Shown piece after piece: positions 31,221-44,356 of a stretch of DNA of 64,000 bases. A model generated the notes under the pieces. The model was not told the origin of the DNA. It searched no databases and saw only the letters and a program-made list of their open reading frames with translations. Positions within the stretch are counted from its first letter, which is position 1. Each line of letters starts with the position of its first letter. The stretch spans positions 6,468,133 to 6,532,132 of the forward strand of contig OX419343.1 in the NCBI GenBank assembly GCA_948470475.1, given 5' to 3'. Both the position numbers and the translations under genes were made by a program. Source of the stretch: Galaxea fascicularis (taxonomy: Eukaryota > Cnidaria > Anthozoa > Scleractinia > Euphylliidae).

Positions 31221-34200
31221 TTTAGACATATTGAAAGTGAGGATGAAGTGGATACTGAATGCTGGTCTGCTTGATGAACACAATCTTTGAAGCACAAAAC
31301 GAACACATCATTGAAGCAAAACACCTCAAAACCTGGCAGTATGAAAGAAACATTTAGGACCCGTTTTGACCACAACTCAACGCCAAGAGTCGATAGATGA
31401 GAACCAATCTTAAGCTTACATGTAAGACACTTTCGCGATGTGCCTTGATCGGCTACTGTCCTTCGGTTGAATTAGCGTTTTTCTCGCTTTCGCCGAAATA
31501 TTTCCTTCTCAAACGATTCTTCTTTGGTTAATAGCATTGTTTTTCTTATCTCACCTTAGCTTATGAAATCGCCTGGTCTGTAGTCGATCAAAACCAAGCT
31601 GGTTAACTTGTCATGACCACCCCATTCACAAACAAAACGCGAAAATGTTGAGACTATGAAAATCTTACTAGTGGACAGGACTTCTGGATTAAAGAAATTG
31701 CATTACGTTAACACGCCTATCCGCCTACCGACCCAGTAAACCAGAATTTTTGTGTACCCAAGCTTTTCAAGGCACGGATAAACAGAGTTTAAGTTGTGCT
31801 ATGATGCTCTTCTAGATTTAAAGAGTGCAATTTTAGTGCCGTTTTTGTGGAGTTTTCAGTCAGCGGGAAATGTTTGCTCTCTCCCCATTTCTCGCGCATC
31901 CAAAATTCGGAAAATCGGCTTTCGAGGGCTAAAAACGCAGGCTGCTTTGGAGGAGGACCTGCTACAGTCTGGTTCTTCTTTGCAGAAGGAGCGCAGGTTT
32001 TTTTGTTATTCTCAGTTTGGTCATGAAATAATTTCTTGGCGCTGTTTCTTGGCATTCCGTGTAAACGTTTAAGTGGAATTCTGTGAGTCTTTTGCTTTTT
32101 ATAATTTTAGGGGTTAGTTGTTAGGTCACACTGTCAGCCACACTCTACTTTGACCAAGGCTACAGTCCGCTTTGGTCCGTTTTTGGTGGCTTATGGTAGG
32201 ATTACCTCTTTTGTCTGTTACACAAACCTGCTTGTCGAGCAACTTTTCATTGAATCTGTTTCCTTCGTTTGTATGTTTTTCTAGGTTACGTGCATTGCGT
32301 TTTTAGTGCGCGTTATTTATCCCAAGTTACGACTAGGGCTGAACTGCCGGGCTTAACGCTGCATTTGTTCTGAAGCCCTGATAAAGTGAGGAATTTTTAT
32401 CTCTGATTTTTAAGTGCTTAACCATGCTTATGGAGGTTGAATCAGTAGATGACTGGATAGTTGGATAGCCTGCGGTGCAGCTGGAGTTGTAGCTCGAAAC
32501 TTGGGTGAAAACGTTGTGAAAACTCAGACTGTGTTGATGCAAGCACTGCGTAGGGGGAGCCCCTTCCCCTCCACTTTTGTGGAAACATTTTTTTAGTAAA
32601 ATACACTTCCAAAAATGAAAAGTAATTTCATGGGATTAAAGTGGTCGGTTACAAATGGCCGACCCCACGGGAAAAAATTCAAATTTATGACTGTTCATTT
32701 AACCATTTTTAGAATCAGTCCCTACCCTCAATTAAAGAGGCGGGTGCGGGTCCCGCACTTTAAAAACTGCTCCGCGAGCCCTGTGGCGGGTGGTTTGTTC
32801 ACTGTCTGCGTCGTAGGCTATAGCTAGTGGCAAACTAGACCAATGAGAAAACTTTGGTCTCAGGCTCAAGGAGGCATTACTGTTGAATTTTTTGGTAAAT
32901 GGGATGAATCGAGAATAAAAAGATGAAGGATAGTAAAGGTATGCACATAAATTAGTTTGTCTTCAAATGGACTCAGGGGCAGTAGACTATCTGGCCTTTG
33001 TCGACTAATTATTCACTTTTAATTTTAATTTTGAACCACAGTCAAATCGAATCTTCTTAGTTTTCAACCCCTTGCCCCCCTCCCCCGACTTTTATTTTTT
33101 TTAAAACAATCCATAAATCCAAAAATTCCCAAACATTTATTGGCTGTAGCTAGGACTCCAGCCTAATGGAACCATTTTCGATTGAATGAAATCGATGCAA
33201 GATTGGGCCGAAATGTACGGAAAACAAGACACACAACCGGCCTCTTGAGACTAAAACTGAATCCAAAAAAAATAAAAAATCTACCCAGGACGGTGCCTTC
33301 CCGATTACTAGCAGAATTTTCATGGCAGGTGAACCCTTTACTTTTCTTAGGGAAGTTTGTGTGAATTACAAAAAATCAGAACATAATATTAAAAAAATAC
33401 GCTATAGCAGATAGCTCTTGGGCCAGCACGAAAACCATATAACACAGATTTTGGGGGCGATTTCTGTAACGGAGCGAAGCTGCGCCGTGTGCGTCGATCT
33501 TGAAAATGAATCGTCATGTATAGGATAGGTTCCTGTGCCACTCTTTTTGGCAGTGTGAACAGGTGTTCGAATCGCAGCGGAAGTGAATAAGTAGGAGCGA
33601 GGATTAGAACCCATTGAAACGGAAGTAAATACCATACCATACCATACCATTTCCAGCACCAAACCCTTTTCGTGCAACCGTTTCGGTACGATGTGTTGGA
33701 CTTTGTGAACGACTTCCAAATCCAAATTCCAAATCTGGGCCGTTTCTGTTCATACTACGCCGTAGTATTTTTCATGTCGACATGATAAGCTGTCCGGTGG
33801 GTCTAGTGTAGCCCCCGGAGAATTATCTATAGCCTTAGTTCGTCCATATGAATACAATCTATGGACCATCAAAAAAATGTGTGCTGGTGGGTGGGGGTGT
33901 ATATACAGATGAGAAGGGTAAGCATAGGATGGATCAAACCTCCCAACTTTTCAATTTCTCTTGCTCATTTACAAAATTTGCTGGTCACAAGAAATAACTG
34001 GACTTTTTGTTATCTCTTATACTCAACCTGACCCCAAAAAAGATTGATATAGAGGGCGCAAATAACTGCTTCGAAATAGAAAGGGATCCTGCTGAGGTAG
34101 CTGGGGTCGTTTGGTTCTTCTGGCAATCACTGCCTATTCTGATGATCTGCGGGCTGTTTAAAGGGGGTCTCGTCTCTCTCACGCTGAGCACACTTCGGCC

Positions 34201-34251
34201 TTAAGCCAGAGGCAAAACAGTTTGTCGAGTTGGCGAGACAAGTTCTACCCA
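31221..34251. other. Intergenic, no supported gene
   Basis: An 88-residue minus-strand frame at 31789-32055 (MPRNSAKKLFHDQ...) has mixed composition but no recognised domain or splice context. A CCATA-type pentamer microsatellite is at 33629-33650. The stretch ends at the tentative last exon of the channel gene. Confidence 0.35.
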
Positions 34252-37200
34252 TCAGTCGAGTGAAATGACTCGTCCGATTCCGCTGATGTTGTCGCTTGCT
34301 TTGGAACGTCCACTCTGCCACTCAAATACGCAGGACTCCATCCTCACGGTGAGACTGCTAGGCAATCAGTTAAACGATGAACTGTAGGTGGACACCATCA
34401 CCTGATGAAGACTAACCGCATGGCGATAGACACGTCGCGATCCACGTCAGTAATTAACTTTGCCATTAGCTCATCGGTTTCTTTTCGTTAATATTTTAAC
34501 GAATTCTTTTCGCGAACTTTACCAATGGTTACACAGCCAGGGACCGCCGTCGTTTTCTTTGTTTTACCTTGTTTACGATAATCCTAGCCAGCAGGTCACC
34601 AAACTCCAGCACTGTGAGGATACTGGCGCCAAGAAACAGTCCTACCTGACCTCCAATATCACCTAAGCAAGGAAACATGAATAGCAGATAATTCTTGCAA
34701 GCAGCCTGGATAAAGACTGTATTGTGGTTGTCACTTTATTTTATAATTTAATTCAAGACTTGATACCCCTCAACTCAGTCGCATAATCGGGATATGATAA
34801 GTAAAACTACCCTATCAGTACATTAGATCAGGAAAAGACTTAGGTCTAAGGTGTGGTTAGGGTCGGAATGAAGTCTTAGAATAGGCTTATAAAACGGCTT
34901 GGATTACGACAGATTTAGCAACAGAAATAGGGTTGTCGTATCCTGACAAAAATGCCAAAAAGTCTTTGGAACTGTGCTATGTACGAAGAACTAGGGTTTG
35001 GCTCAGTAGCTAGACAATCCAATTAATACCTTCGCAATAAATTTCACTCCTTTTCAAACACTACTGATATTACCGCTTTTTAAACCGATCAACATCGGTC
35101 GCAAAGCTGATCTGACCTAGATTTTTGGCATTTGGCTCTGCAATAGCTGTAGTTTATGTTTAATATGGCCTTCAGCCCCAATTATGACGCTAACAACAGC
35201 AATGTAAATTTACTTTAATTTTATTCATAGGTTTTTTAATTTTGTACCTTTGAGCTTAAGATATATTTTTAGGATTTTAGATAAATTTACTATCGGCTTT
35301 TTAGGTGTCCACAATTAGTAGACGGGAATCTTCCTTCAGCAACAAATTACCGACACATTAATGAGTTTCATCACTGAAATTTCAATTGAGACATTTATTC
35401 TAAGGTCAACTTGTTGCAAGATTAGAGCTTTACTTTTAAAAAATGACACTCAGTCATAGCTAATAGCAACTTACCGAAAAGACTTTCTTGATCGTATGCT
35501 TGTCGCTGTGTTATCAAAATAACTTGCATCTCCTCAAAGTACACATCCAGCTCGAGAAAGTTGTCTCTGTTGGAAGAAATTAAAATTGCCCAGTTCTTCC
35601 TAACTTTCTATTGTGAACTTGCTCATTGACTCCCTTAAGTTTAGAAACAGTTTCACTTAAATCATTAAAAGCGTTCAACACTGCCAAAAAGCTATGAACC
35701 TTAGTAGGATGAAATTGGGAGTTCCTACTCTTTCCCTACTCTTTTCGATCTTCCAGTTTTACGTGAGGAGTTGAAGGAGACAAGGCCGACGACTGAACGT
35801 CACCGCCCCATGACGGGATCATCTGAACCGAAGGCAGATGCCAATTTTAAGATCCTGCATTTGGTTCGATGTAGGGACTTCCCCGCTCAGCTGCTCTAAC
35901 AACTGACCCAACCAGGAGGCGGTCTATTCCTGAAAGAGTGAACGCTACCAATTAAGTCTACTCTAAGTGTACTATTCACGTCACCTGAGGTAATGCCTCA
36001 TGACATCTTTCCTGACGTGCTTCCTCCGCGCCAGTACCTCAGAGAAATGTTTGGCGGGAGTCTGGGCATAGCTCAGCTGAACTTGGTATTTGGTTATCTC
36101 GCAGGGGACTGGACAATCACAGTTATTGCTTTCGTTGCGAAAAATCTCTGAAGTTTGACGCAAAAAGAAGAATGAACACTAAGCAACTTTATTCCATGTA
36201 GCTCTTCAATAGACTGATGCCTCTGCATTTAGTTAGTCTAATTCGCTGGAATACAAAACAAAGGTGTGTGCCTTATGTTCCAAGAAATTATTTGGGAAAC
36301 ACAGTCAGACTTAACAAGCTCTAATGCGAAAATTCCTCAACGTTATGAAAAATTCTGATTCGCCTCTATGTTAACAGTTAATCACACCGAGGATAAAATA
36401 AAGACTTTTAATGCATACAAATCTTGATAAGATCATTATTGACGCTCACATTCATGTGGCCAGGAAGTTTACTTCGCCTGCGAACAAAACAACTCTTTTC
36501 AAAATAATTGTACTTTCTCGGTCAGTTCTATAACTGATTTTCTCTGGCTCCAAAAAATTAAGTTTTCTGCGTTTCGTGTGAGTAGAAGGGTATTCACGTC
36601 CTGGTTGATTGATAACTAAGGACGGGTTCATACGTCTGCACACATTGCCATGTGAGTCTCATGCAAGAACAGATTCATATTGAACATTGACTTACCCATG
36701 GCCGGCCAAACACAATTTTTCACCTCTTGAGGAAGGCAGGGCGGTGCCTCGCCTGTGCGGATTAAAGGAATGGATTACAATCAATGACCCATCATACATA
36801 ATTCATAATTTTAACTTAAAGTGAACAAGGACGTTTGGAGTTACTAGAACCAACCTGAACTATATCTCGGACGCAGTATACAATGAAAAAACTTCGTTTA
36901 GTGAACACTGTTTAAATTACATAAAACTTTACTCAGTTTTGACTTAGCTCGGTGTTGTTGATAGTTTAATCCCTTAATCCCTAACAGTGACCATAACCTA
37001 ATTTCTCCTTACAGCTAGCACACAGGTAATGAGAATAAGGGAAATGATTATCACACATGAAAATGTTTAACCAAATTCTCTGAACTAGCAATATACGAAA
37101 TATGAGAAGTTTAGTCAAGAGAATATGCATGTTGATGTACGTCAGGGAGTAAAGGGTTAAACAATAACTCGCAATAGCATTGTGGGCCCAATAATGTTGG

Positions 37201-40200
37201 ATGCTGGTCAACAATGTTGGGCGCGTTCGTACGGGCCTTCACGTGATTCTTGTTTTAGACACACAGCTTACCCTCCAGATCATACGATCTGCACTTGCAC
37301 ATGCTGATGACGTAGTCAGCTCGACATTTCAGAAGGCAGGCGGATTTGGTGTACTTTTTGAATCCCTCAAGATGCTTATCTTCACACGCCGTCTTAAATG
37401 GACGCGGTAGATTGTGCATCTGAATAGCAGAAAAAATTGCCCTATTAACAGAATAGATTCCAGAAAAACTGCGCATGGATCAATAATTAAATGACAATGG
37501 AAAGAGAATGCACTTGAAGGGGTGTGTTAAAAAGATCGGGGCATCAATGTACCCTCAGATTAAATACAACTCATGCCTGTTTTGGAAAAGCTAGAGATCG
37601 ATTGGGCAAACGAGCATGTGAGATAGGAGATGAAACTTACTGGTTCTTGAACCATGTAGCTCTAAGTTATCGGTTAAATCACAATTTGACCATTTAATGT
37701 ACCCTTCATCGTTCTGGCACGGATACTTGAAGAGTAAAGAAATAAACTTCCTTACAACAGCTTCTCAAAAAACACCCTTAAAAATATCCCCTGAATTTAT
37801 ATACTTAGTGGCACAATTTATGCTGACATTTTCAAAAATCAACAGAAGGTAGTAACCATCCCCGATAATAGCTCTCTCCCACCCTCCCTAAGTTTGATGC
37901 TACAATGCCAGTCTGCCAATGTGTAACCAGCATGTCACCTATGTATACACTCCTTTAAATACCATCTTGCCGCTGTCGTAGTTATTTTTCTACCGAAACA
38001 AACTTGAAAAGCGAATATCAAGCCAGAGCTAGCTGCAAGATTTTAGGTATTTCAGCCGACGCGCTGATGACAGTTTTTCCCGTCCTCCCTCTTCAGGTGT
38101 CCTGTTGTGACGGGCGCGTAATACTTTGTTATCACTACAAATCGTGAAAAATGTCAATACTATAATGAATGTTTGGTATTAATCCGCTGTCTAGAAAGAT
38201 TACTTATTTATGAGCATACTCGCGTGTTACTTACCACTTCCTTTCTGAGTCCGCAGAATGTGTGCGTCCCAGGCTGAATTGCAAAACCAAGTTCATTGAT
38301 CAGCGGTGGTTCCTCCTGATCATGCACCATGACCTTGAACCCAGACGAGTCTCTGAGTGAACCGTAATACTGATCTTGTTGAACGCTAAGAGATAACCGC
38401 AGACCATAATCGACACCTGCACGCTGTACTTTTAAGAGGGGATGAGCTTTTAAACCTGTCAAACAAGTAACAACATTGAGCGATTTTCAATTGAGTTCTA
38501 TGCTCTGTGATTGGTTGACAAAACTAGCGCCTCTTTCTTAACCAATGAGAAGCAAAACAAAAAGCAATCGCGAGTTGCACGTGCGCACTTTCCCGCTTTT
38601 GGCGCCGGCTGCATCTAATTACATCAAATACTGATTAGTTTACCGGGCTGTCTTCGTCTCTTGTGATTGGTCGGAGTAATTGGTTTGGTTTTAGTTTTAC
38701 GACACTCAATTGAAAATACCATAAAACATTACAATAGTATTGCATTCACTCTATTAATATACTTTTCTGCCTTAAGCCGCTGTTACACGCTGAAACTTTT
38801 AGCTGAAACTTTTGTGCAACGGCGCTGCGAAACAAGTTTCGGCAGGCGTTGCAACGTGTAACATAAAAGGTCGAAACTTGTCTCGGAACGTTGAAATTGG
38901 TCTCGAAATGTTGTTGTGGTTTCTGATTGGCTTACACAGCATGGTGCAATAAGACCGAGCAAGACCAGTTTCAAGAAGTGGTGTTACATGGTGAAACCCT
39001 TGCTTTTATCACCACTGCGATCGTTGCGACCGTTGCAGAAGTAGAAAGCGGTTCTACTTTTCGTGCATCGCAACGGAAGTTCAAAAAGGTTTCACGAAAC
39101 CGACCATGTTACACGGTGCAACGACTATTGAAAGAGGGTCCCCTATACCACTTTGGAAAATGCACTCACGTAAAAATATTGAGACTGTTCACGCGTCACA
39201 GATAATTCCCAAAATTCGTTCACGTTCACGATAAAGTAAATATCGGCAATCACGAATCACGAATGAACAAATAAACCTAAATCACGTTTCACGAGAAAAA
39301 AAATAGTCCCAATCACGTTTCACGAAAAAAGTATAGGGGACCCTCTTGAAACATGTTTCGCAGCGCCATTGCACATAAGTTTCAGGCAAACGTTTCAAGG
39401 TGTAACAGCGGCTTTAGACCACTTCTTTAATCAACGCTCTTAAGATAGTACTCATCCAAAATTATTGGATACTCTAGACATCAAAGACAAAATGTATTCC
39501 TGCGGTTAAAAGAAAATTTAAAAAGCATTCTTTTGGCCGTTGAAAAGTAAAAACCAGACATCTTATGGTGATCGATATACTTTGATTGCCTGTTTTGATC
39601 TGGTATAGGTACAAATTTTCTATTTCCGGAATTATCATTATCATCATCACAGCAGCTGCATCGTTACAATTGTCATTGGTATTATCATACAAAGCCAACA
39701 ATACAGACCAAAGCTACCTGAATTAAACGTATAACAAAGACCAAACTCAGTTATAACCGCTGTGAAGTTCTCGGGCCCACAAGGCTGAGATTTCCACCGA
39801 CATTTCTTGATCATGTGATCAATACGATGCCCGTGTGTCCTCACAAACTGCGCAAAATCAAAAGAGTCATCAAAGTCGAATGACGTATCGTCACCGAGAA
39901 CATCGACGTCATCATCGTCATCGGCTTTCTTCGGTTCTTTCCGACGGCGGCGACGGAGGTAATTGAGGAAGTTGGGGATTGGCGACCGAGCGAACAACAC
40001 CTCTTCCTTGTTGTCGATGTAGTTTTGTGGAGCTAAAATCGACATTACCTGCGGTAAAAAACAAAACAAACGAGAGAGAGAATTAATCTAACTTTGCTAT
40101 GAATTTATATCATCCATTAATGTATAATGTTTTTCTTGTAACCCAAACAAAATATAGATTTGTTTAGTCATATATCTTTTATATACAAATTCTTGAAAAC

Positions 40201-43200
40201 CCCGTTAATACCACCTTATTTCGACTAGCTAAACTCAGTCAAAACGCAGACTGAACATGTACGATGGCTTATAGAGACAAAGCAAAACAAAAATTGTCAG
40301 AAATGTTCTTTGATCTGGTCAATATTCATTTAATATTCAGTTTTATAGTTAGTTCCCTCGCTGGTTCATGCTTTCTTCGTATGCGCATTTTTTCTCTATC
40401 TACTATCATACTCATACAACTACTGTTTTAAAGCCCGCCCCCGATGCCGTATATGAGGAGTCTCACTGTAAAAACAATCTGTTTTAATATTATCAGTGGC
40501 AGTGTATACAATATTTATTTGAGACAGCACCCTCTCTGATTCGCTTGAAGTCAAGCATGGAGACAACTTTTCGTGGTCGTCTGTAGGCAGCAATGGCACC
40601 CACCATGAGCGCCTCAGCCGAACAACAGATATGACTGTTTTTACATCCGGTAATTTAATGACGTCATCAGAATCTGATTCTTTCACTGTTCCGACTGAGT
40701 GTCCAGCCAGGTAAGATTTGGAAAAAATAGTTGGCAGTACAACTTGTAAATAAAGGGGATAGTTTCTAAAGAAACTGTGGTGGAGGTGTACACAAGAATT
40801 TGGTCATGTTTATTAACAGAGTTGATGATATAAACTGGCCACCGTACAGGGATTCTAAAAGCTGACTTTTCGATCGTTAACCCTTCGTCAGATTCGGATT
40901 TGTACTCAAATTCTTGAGTTCAACTTGCAGGGTCGTTTAGATGTTGGAAAACACTGAAATTATTTGAATCACATGTCTGAGTTGTTTACCTTCGAATGTT
41001 TTCAACTCAGACATTTTTGCGTGCTTTTCACTTGCGCAAAATGCTTCTTTGGGTTATCGAAAATTATAGTGGAACAACGAAAGCTGGCGATTTGATGAGC
41101 AATAAATTCACCTTCGAGAATAAATTTTAAAATGCGAGTGATTGGCTGCCTCTTAGCTAAATGTTCGCGGCAGCTAATTGTGTTTGATAAAAGAGATTTG
41201 TCGACGTTAAAATCTAGCAGAGGAGAAATGACGAGACGCAAATTTTCGAATCATACGTTTCAATGTGGACCTTAGGAGAATGGTAGGGTATAAACGTTGG
41301 TGTAATGTAAAGCAGTCTTTAACGATCTTCTAAGATTCGGAACTAATTGAAATTAAACTGAATGGTTCAAGATTCAAGATTTTCGACGCTTAGGTTAATT
41401 TTGCAAGGACGTCAATGAAATATTTAAACCACTCGTATGGAAGTTGAAAAGCGATGCATTGTGAAGGTTGTCAAAACTGGGCTAGCTACCATAAATCTAA
41501 TGCGTCTTAGATTTGACAACTCTTCTACATTACCTTTGATCCATTACACCCTGCTGGGTGAGATGTTTCTGGAGTTCGATCCAGGTTTTGCATAACTAAT
41601 GAAAAGAATTTGCCCCGTTGTTATAAAAGCAAAACATGACTGCAGTGAGATGGGCAAAAACGGTGTATTAACGAAAGGGCTTATCGAACAGCCTTCAAAA
41701 AAGAATACTTGTATTGTTGAAGTGCCTCGAGATAAAAACAAGCCATTACAGGGCAGTAAAGCAAAACGTTTCTAAACTTTTATCCCCAAATTAATTTTCT
41801 TGTGCAGAATATTTATGTAGAAATATGAACAACAATTTGTCTGACAGCGAACAAATGTCATGCTAGGAAAAGGACAAACGAGCGGTTTGTTTCAAAACAC
41901 TCAGGCCCGGTTCATACGCCGCACTTTTCATGAGCCGAACCTTATTTTGATTCATAGAATTAAGTACATAGAAAGTTCGGCGTCTGAATCAATTAGGAAC
42001 GGCTATTTTAATTTGGAACAGCTCCCAACTGGCTTGGCCAGGAATTTCGACTTTGGAACGGCTTTGATTCAGACGCCGAGCTTTTTATGTGCCGAACTTA
42101 ATGCATAAATTACTATAATGTAAATAGTTTTGTAAAGCACTGACAAAATTGATTGGTTTTCCTGTGACTGTATTAGGAACGGCTGTGGAACGGCAAATTA
42201 AGTTCGACGTGTGAATCAACAGGCGTACTTTTGTTAATTTGGATCGGTTCAAATTTGAATTTAGTTCGAATTTAGTACGGCGTCTTTTAGTCTACGCGAC
42301 TCAGAACCAAGCTTTCTGAACATTTTAAATAAAGACCTGAAATTTTTGTCTCTACCGTGTTAAAAACATTTTCTTCCAATCCTGCCGGTTACGACTTCAT
42401 CAAAGTCTACCCGAAACTCTCATTATTACCACACTCCTTTAGTCAAAATGTAGGTTTAGTTGCCATGGAAACAAATGCTATGTTCTGGAAGACGTTTTAA
42501 AGTTGATCGAATAGGATTTCATTACGTGAGTGGAAAACGATATACAATGCAATAAGAATTTGCTATCAGTGCGAGTCTACATTTGAATTAACAGTCGCCA
42601 AGTACATTACAATTGCTAACAATAACGAGCATCCAGACCTTCTCCTTATACAAGATCACTACAGGTTTACGCCAGCACTGGTAATGAGAATAACGAAAAT
42701 GACCCTAAAAGATGAAAGCTTCTGATATTTGAATAAATTCTCCTAACTAAAGCTATCAGAAACATCGAGAAAAGAGCTTGGAGAATATGGGTGCTGATCT
42801 CTGAGGCTCAAGAAGTTTTGAAGTACGGCCTGAAGAAAATAGTATATACGTACCAGATGTACACAGCTCGTACATCTGACCATTTTTCCTTACCTTTTCG
42901 CCAATTGTGCCATTGATCAAGTAATAAGGAAACAGATTGAAATTACAAATGGAAACGGCGGGAAATGTTATCTCGTCCAAAAACTCGACTTGTACAGTTG
43001 TGGTGATGGGACGATCAAAGTACTTTTGTATGCTTTTCCTGCTCTGAAGCAGCAACATGAAAACGGCAAGTATGAGGATAACAAGCCAAACGATCCGGCG
43101 AATTTTTGGTCCTTTTTCGAAAATAAACCGGAATCCATGGAGCGTAAGACTGTGCAGAAACTCTTGCCACAGTTCGTATGTAGTTGGTATTTCTTCTTCC

Positions 43201-43445
43201 TCGTCGCTCTTCTCCGAATCACTGTTCGTTTCTTTCTTCTTTTTCTTTTTCGGCGATTGCTGTGGACACGCCATGCTTTCAAATTCGTAGCAGTCGACAA
43301 AACCCGCACGGTGAAATATTTCTAACAGCGACGTTTGCTGCGTTCTCACAACCACTATGTATTCGTCAATGATATCTTTCTCGGCCGTTGTCGAATCCTT
43401 GGGAGAGAATCCCGTCGTGTCGATAACCTCTGTATCAGCGCGCAT
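34252..43445 (-). CDS. DEG/ENaC-family sodium channel (ASIC/HyNaC-like), 9 exons
   Basis: Trimeric amiloride-sensitive type Na+ channel subunit of the plasma membrane. Exons on the minus strand: 43445-42894, 40048-39718, 38455-38235, 37419-37272, 36752-36696, 36147-35985, 35566-35475, 34662-34568, and a tentative 34314-34252. All junctions are GT/AG and phases are consistent across the first eight, giving about 573 residues. Landmarks: cytoplasmic N-terminus with Lys-run (66-71) and Glu-rich patch; His-Gly gating motif (103-104); TM1 about 117-134; [10 protein letters not shown] (161-170); acidic finger loop with [22 protein letters not shown]; cysteine-rich segment [23 protein letters not shown]; pore [14 protein letters not shown] with the GAS filter near 533-535. 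The C-terminal tail is short and least certain; the donor of exon 8 could be 34577 or 34568. Gating agent (proton, peptide) cannot be told. Confidence 0.88.
35755..35930 (-). mobile_element. Candidate SINE in a channel intron
   Basis: On the minus strand TGGTTGGGTCAGTTGTTAGA looks like a degraded tRNA A-box head, followed by AGGATCTTAAAATTGGCATC and a body ending near CCTTGTCTCCTTCAACTCC. The B box is not clear. It lies in the intron between exons 6 and 7. Confidence 0.35.
38775..39413. mobile_element. Word-array foldback, word GAAAC, TSD TTA
   Basis: Starts AGCCGCTGTTACACGCTGAA and ends with its near complement (GTTTCAAGGTGTAACAGCGG, then CT). TTA is at 38772-38774 and 39414-39416. The body repeats GAAAC(TT) / GTTTC with GTTACAC or GTGTAAC. 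It lies in the intron between exons 2 and 3 of the channel gene and is itself interrupted at 39134. Confidence 0.8.
39134..39345. mobile_element. Nested element, 15-bp perfect ends, TSD TTGAAA
   Basis: GAGGGTCCCCTATAC and GTATAGGGGACCCTC are exact complements, flanked by TTGAAA at 39128-39133 and 39346-39351. The interior repeats TCACG (AATCACGTTTCACGA, AATCACGAATCACGA, GTTCACGTTCACG). It is inserted within the element at 38775-39413. Confidence 0.82.
40757..40935 (-). mobile_element. Penelope-like terminal region with hammerhead-type core
   Basis: On the minus strand the order CTGACGAAGGGTTAACGATC, GAAAAGTC, AGCTTTTAGAATC, CTGTACGGTGG, TTTATAT-ATCAACTC and AGTTTCTTTAGAAACTA matches the plus-strand region 59998-60115 downstream of a GIY-YIG-like coding tail. 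This copy lacks coding sequence. It lies in channel intron 1. Confidence 0.6.
41903..42290. mobile_element. Word-array element, words GGAACGGC and CGGCGTCTGAATCA
   Basis: The left end AGGCCCGGTTCATACGCCGC resembles the GTTCACAC termini elsewhere. Inside, CGGCGTCTGAATCA, its complement TGATTCAGACGCCG, AGGAACGGCT and CCGAACTTAA recur in both orientations. The right terminus is unclear. It lies in channel intron 1. Confidence 0.55.
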
Positions 43446-44356
43446 TCTTGTTATTAGTGACCATTATTTAACGTCCTTGAGGTACATATGATTCCATATT
43501 ACAATCAACCCTTCTCTGAGTGCTCCGGAGAAATTCCCATATTTACCGCTGAGACGGACAAAAGTCAAACAAAATTTAGGTGGCTGAATTTTCGATGTCA
43601 ATACTTTGAAGCACCGTGTTATCAAAACCCGTCCCTCGGTCTTGAATTGTTCTTTGAACTCGTGAGGCTGCTCTGAAGCCGACTCGGTCAAGGTACTCTC
43701 AGAGAGCAACTAAAACAAATTTGTGTGCGGGTCATTGAAATTGTTTCATTACTCAAAACATTAATGTTTTGAAGAACAAAAGCAGAAACAATTTCTAGCT
43801 TTTAGTTATTATTCACTTAGTCTCTTGCCACCGGCCTTGGCAAATTAATAGTGCTCAATGAACCTTTCAAAGAACAACCAGCCAGGGGCTGTTTGAATAT
43901 TTGCCATTATTACGTCATGAAAGCAGGTACTTCAACTGTTTTCGCTTCTTCCTCCCTGGGTGTTCAAGTTAGAAACCGATAAAAGAGAATAACACCTACA
44001 CAATATTGCAAACTCGCAAAAGAGTTACTGGGTAACTATACTTTTAATTCGACTCGTTAACATATTATCTTACGGCTCGACTTCTCTGTTGTGATATAAT
44101 AATTGTGTGTTCATTCTCGGAGCCAAAAGCCTAGACAAAACCGTTAGTCTTTGCATTGATTTGCATCACTTTCATGTAGCTCGCGTTTAAAAATAAGTCA
44201 CACATTCACACATTCAAGCGGCCGTAAGAACTCATTGACATGAATTTATGGTAAGAATTATCTTTTTCAACTGATCAAAATATATTTCTCCTTGGATATT
44301 GATACCCTAGTGCTTAGTCTTCGACGAGTGCAGAGTAAATGGAAATAGTCACCAAT
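43446..44356. other. Upstream flank of the channel gene
   Basis: Presumed promoter and 5' UTR. An 81-codon minus-strand frame at 43464-43709 ends in a stop before the channel start and matches no family I recognise. No TATA box stands out. Confidence 0.35.

Noticed and set aside
31789..32055. 88-codon minus-strand frame
   Set aside because: Plausible composition but no recognised domain, splice sites or paralogue in the window; left as unsupported.
34395..34450. CTGATGAAGACTAACCGCAT as a hammerhead core
   Set aside because: No GAAA partner at a suitable distance and no stem I pairing seen.
43464..43709. 81-codon minus-strand frame upstream of the channel
   Set aside because: It is closed by a stop before the channel ATG and matches no family I recognise; probably 5' UTR or chance.
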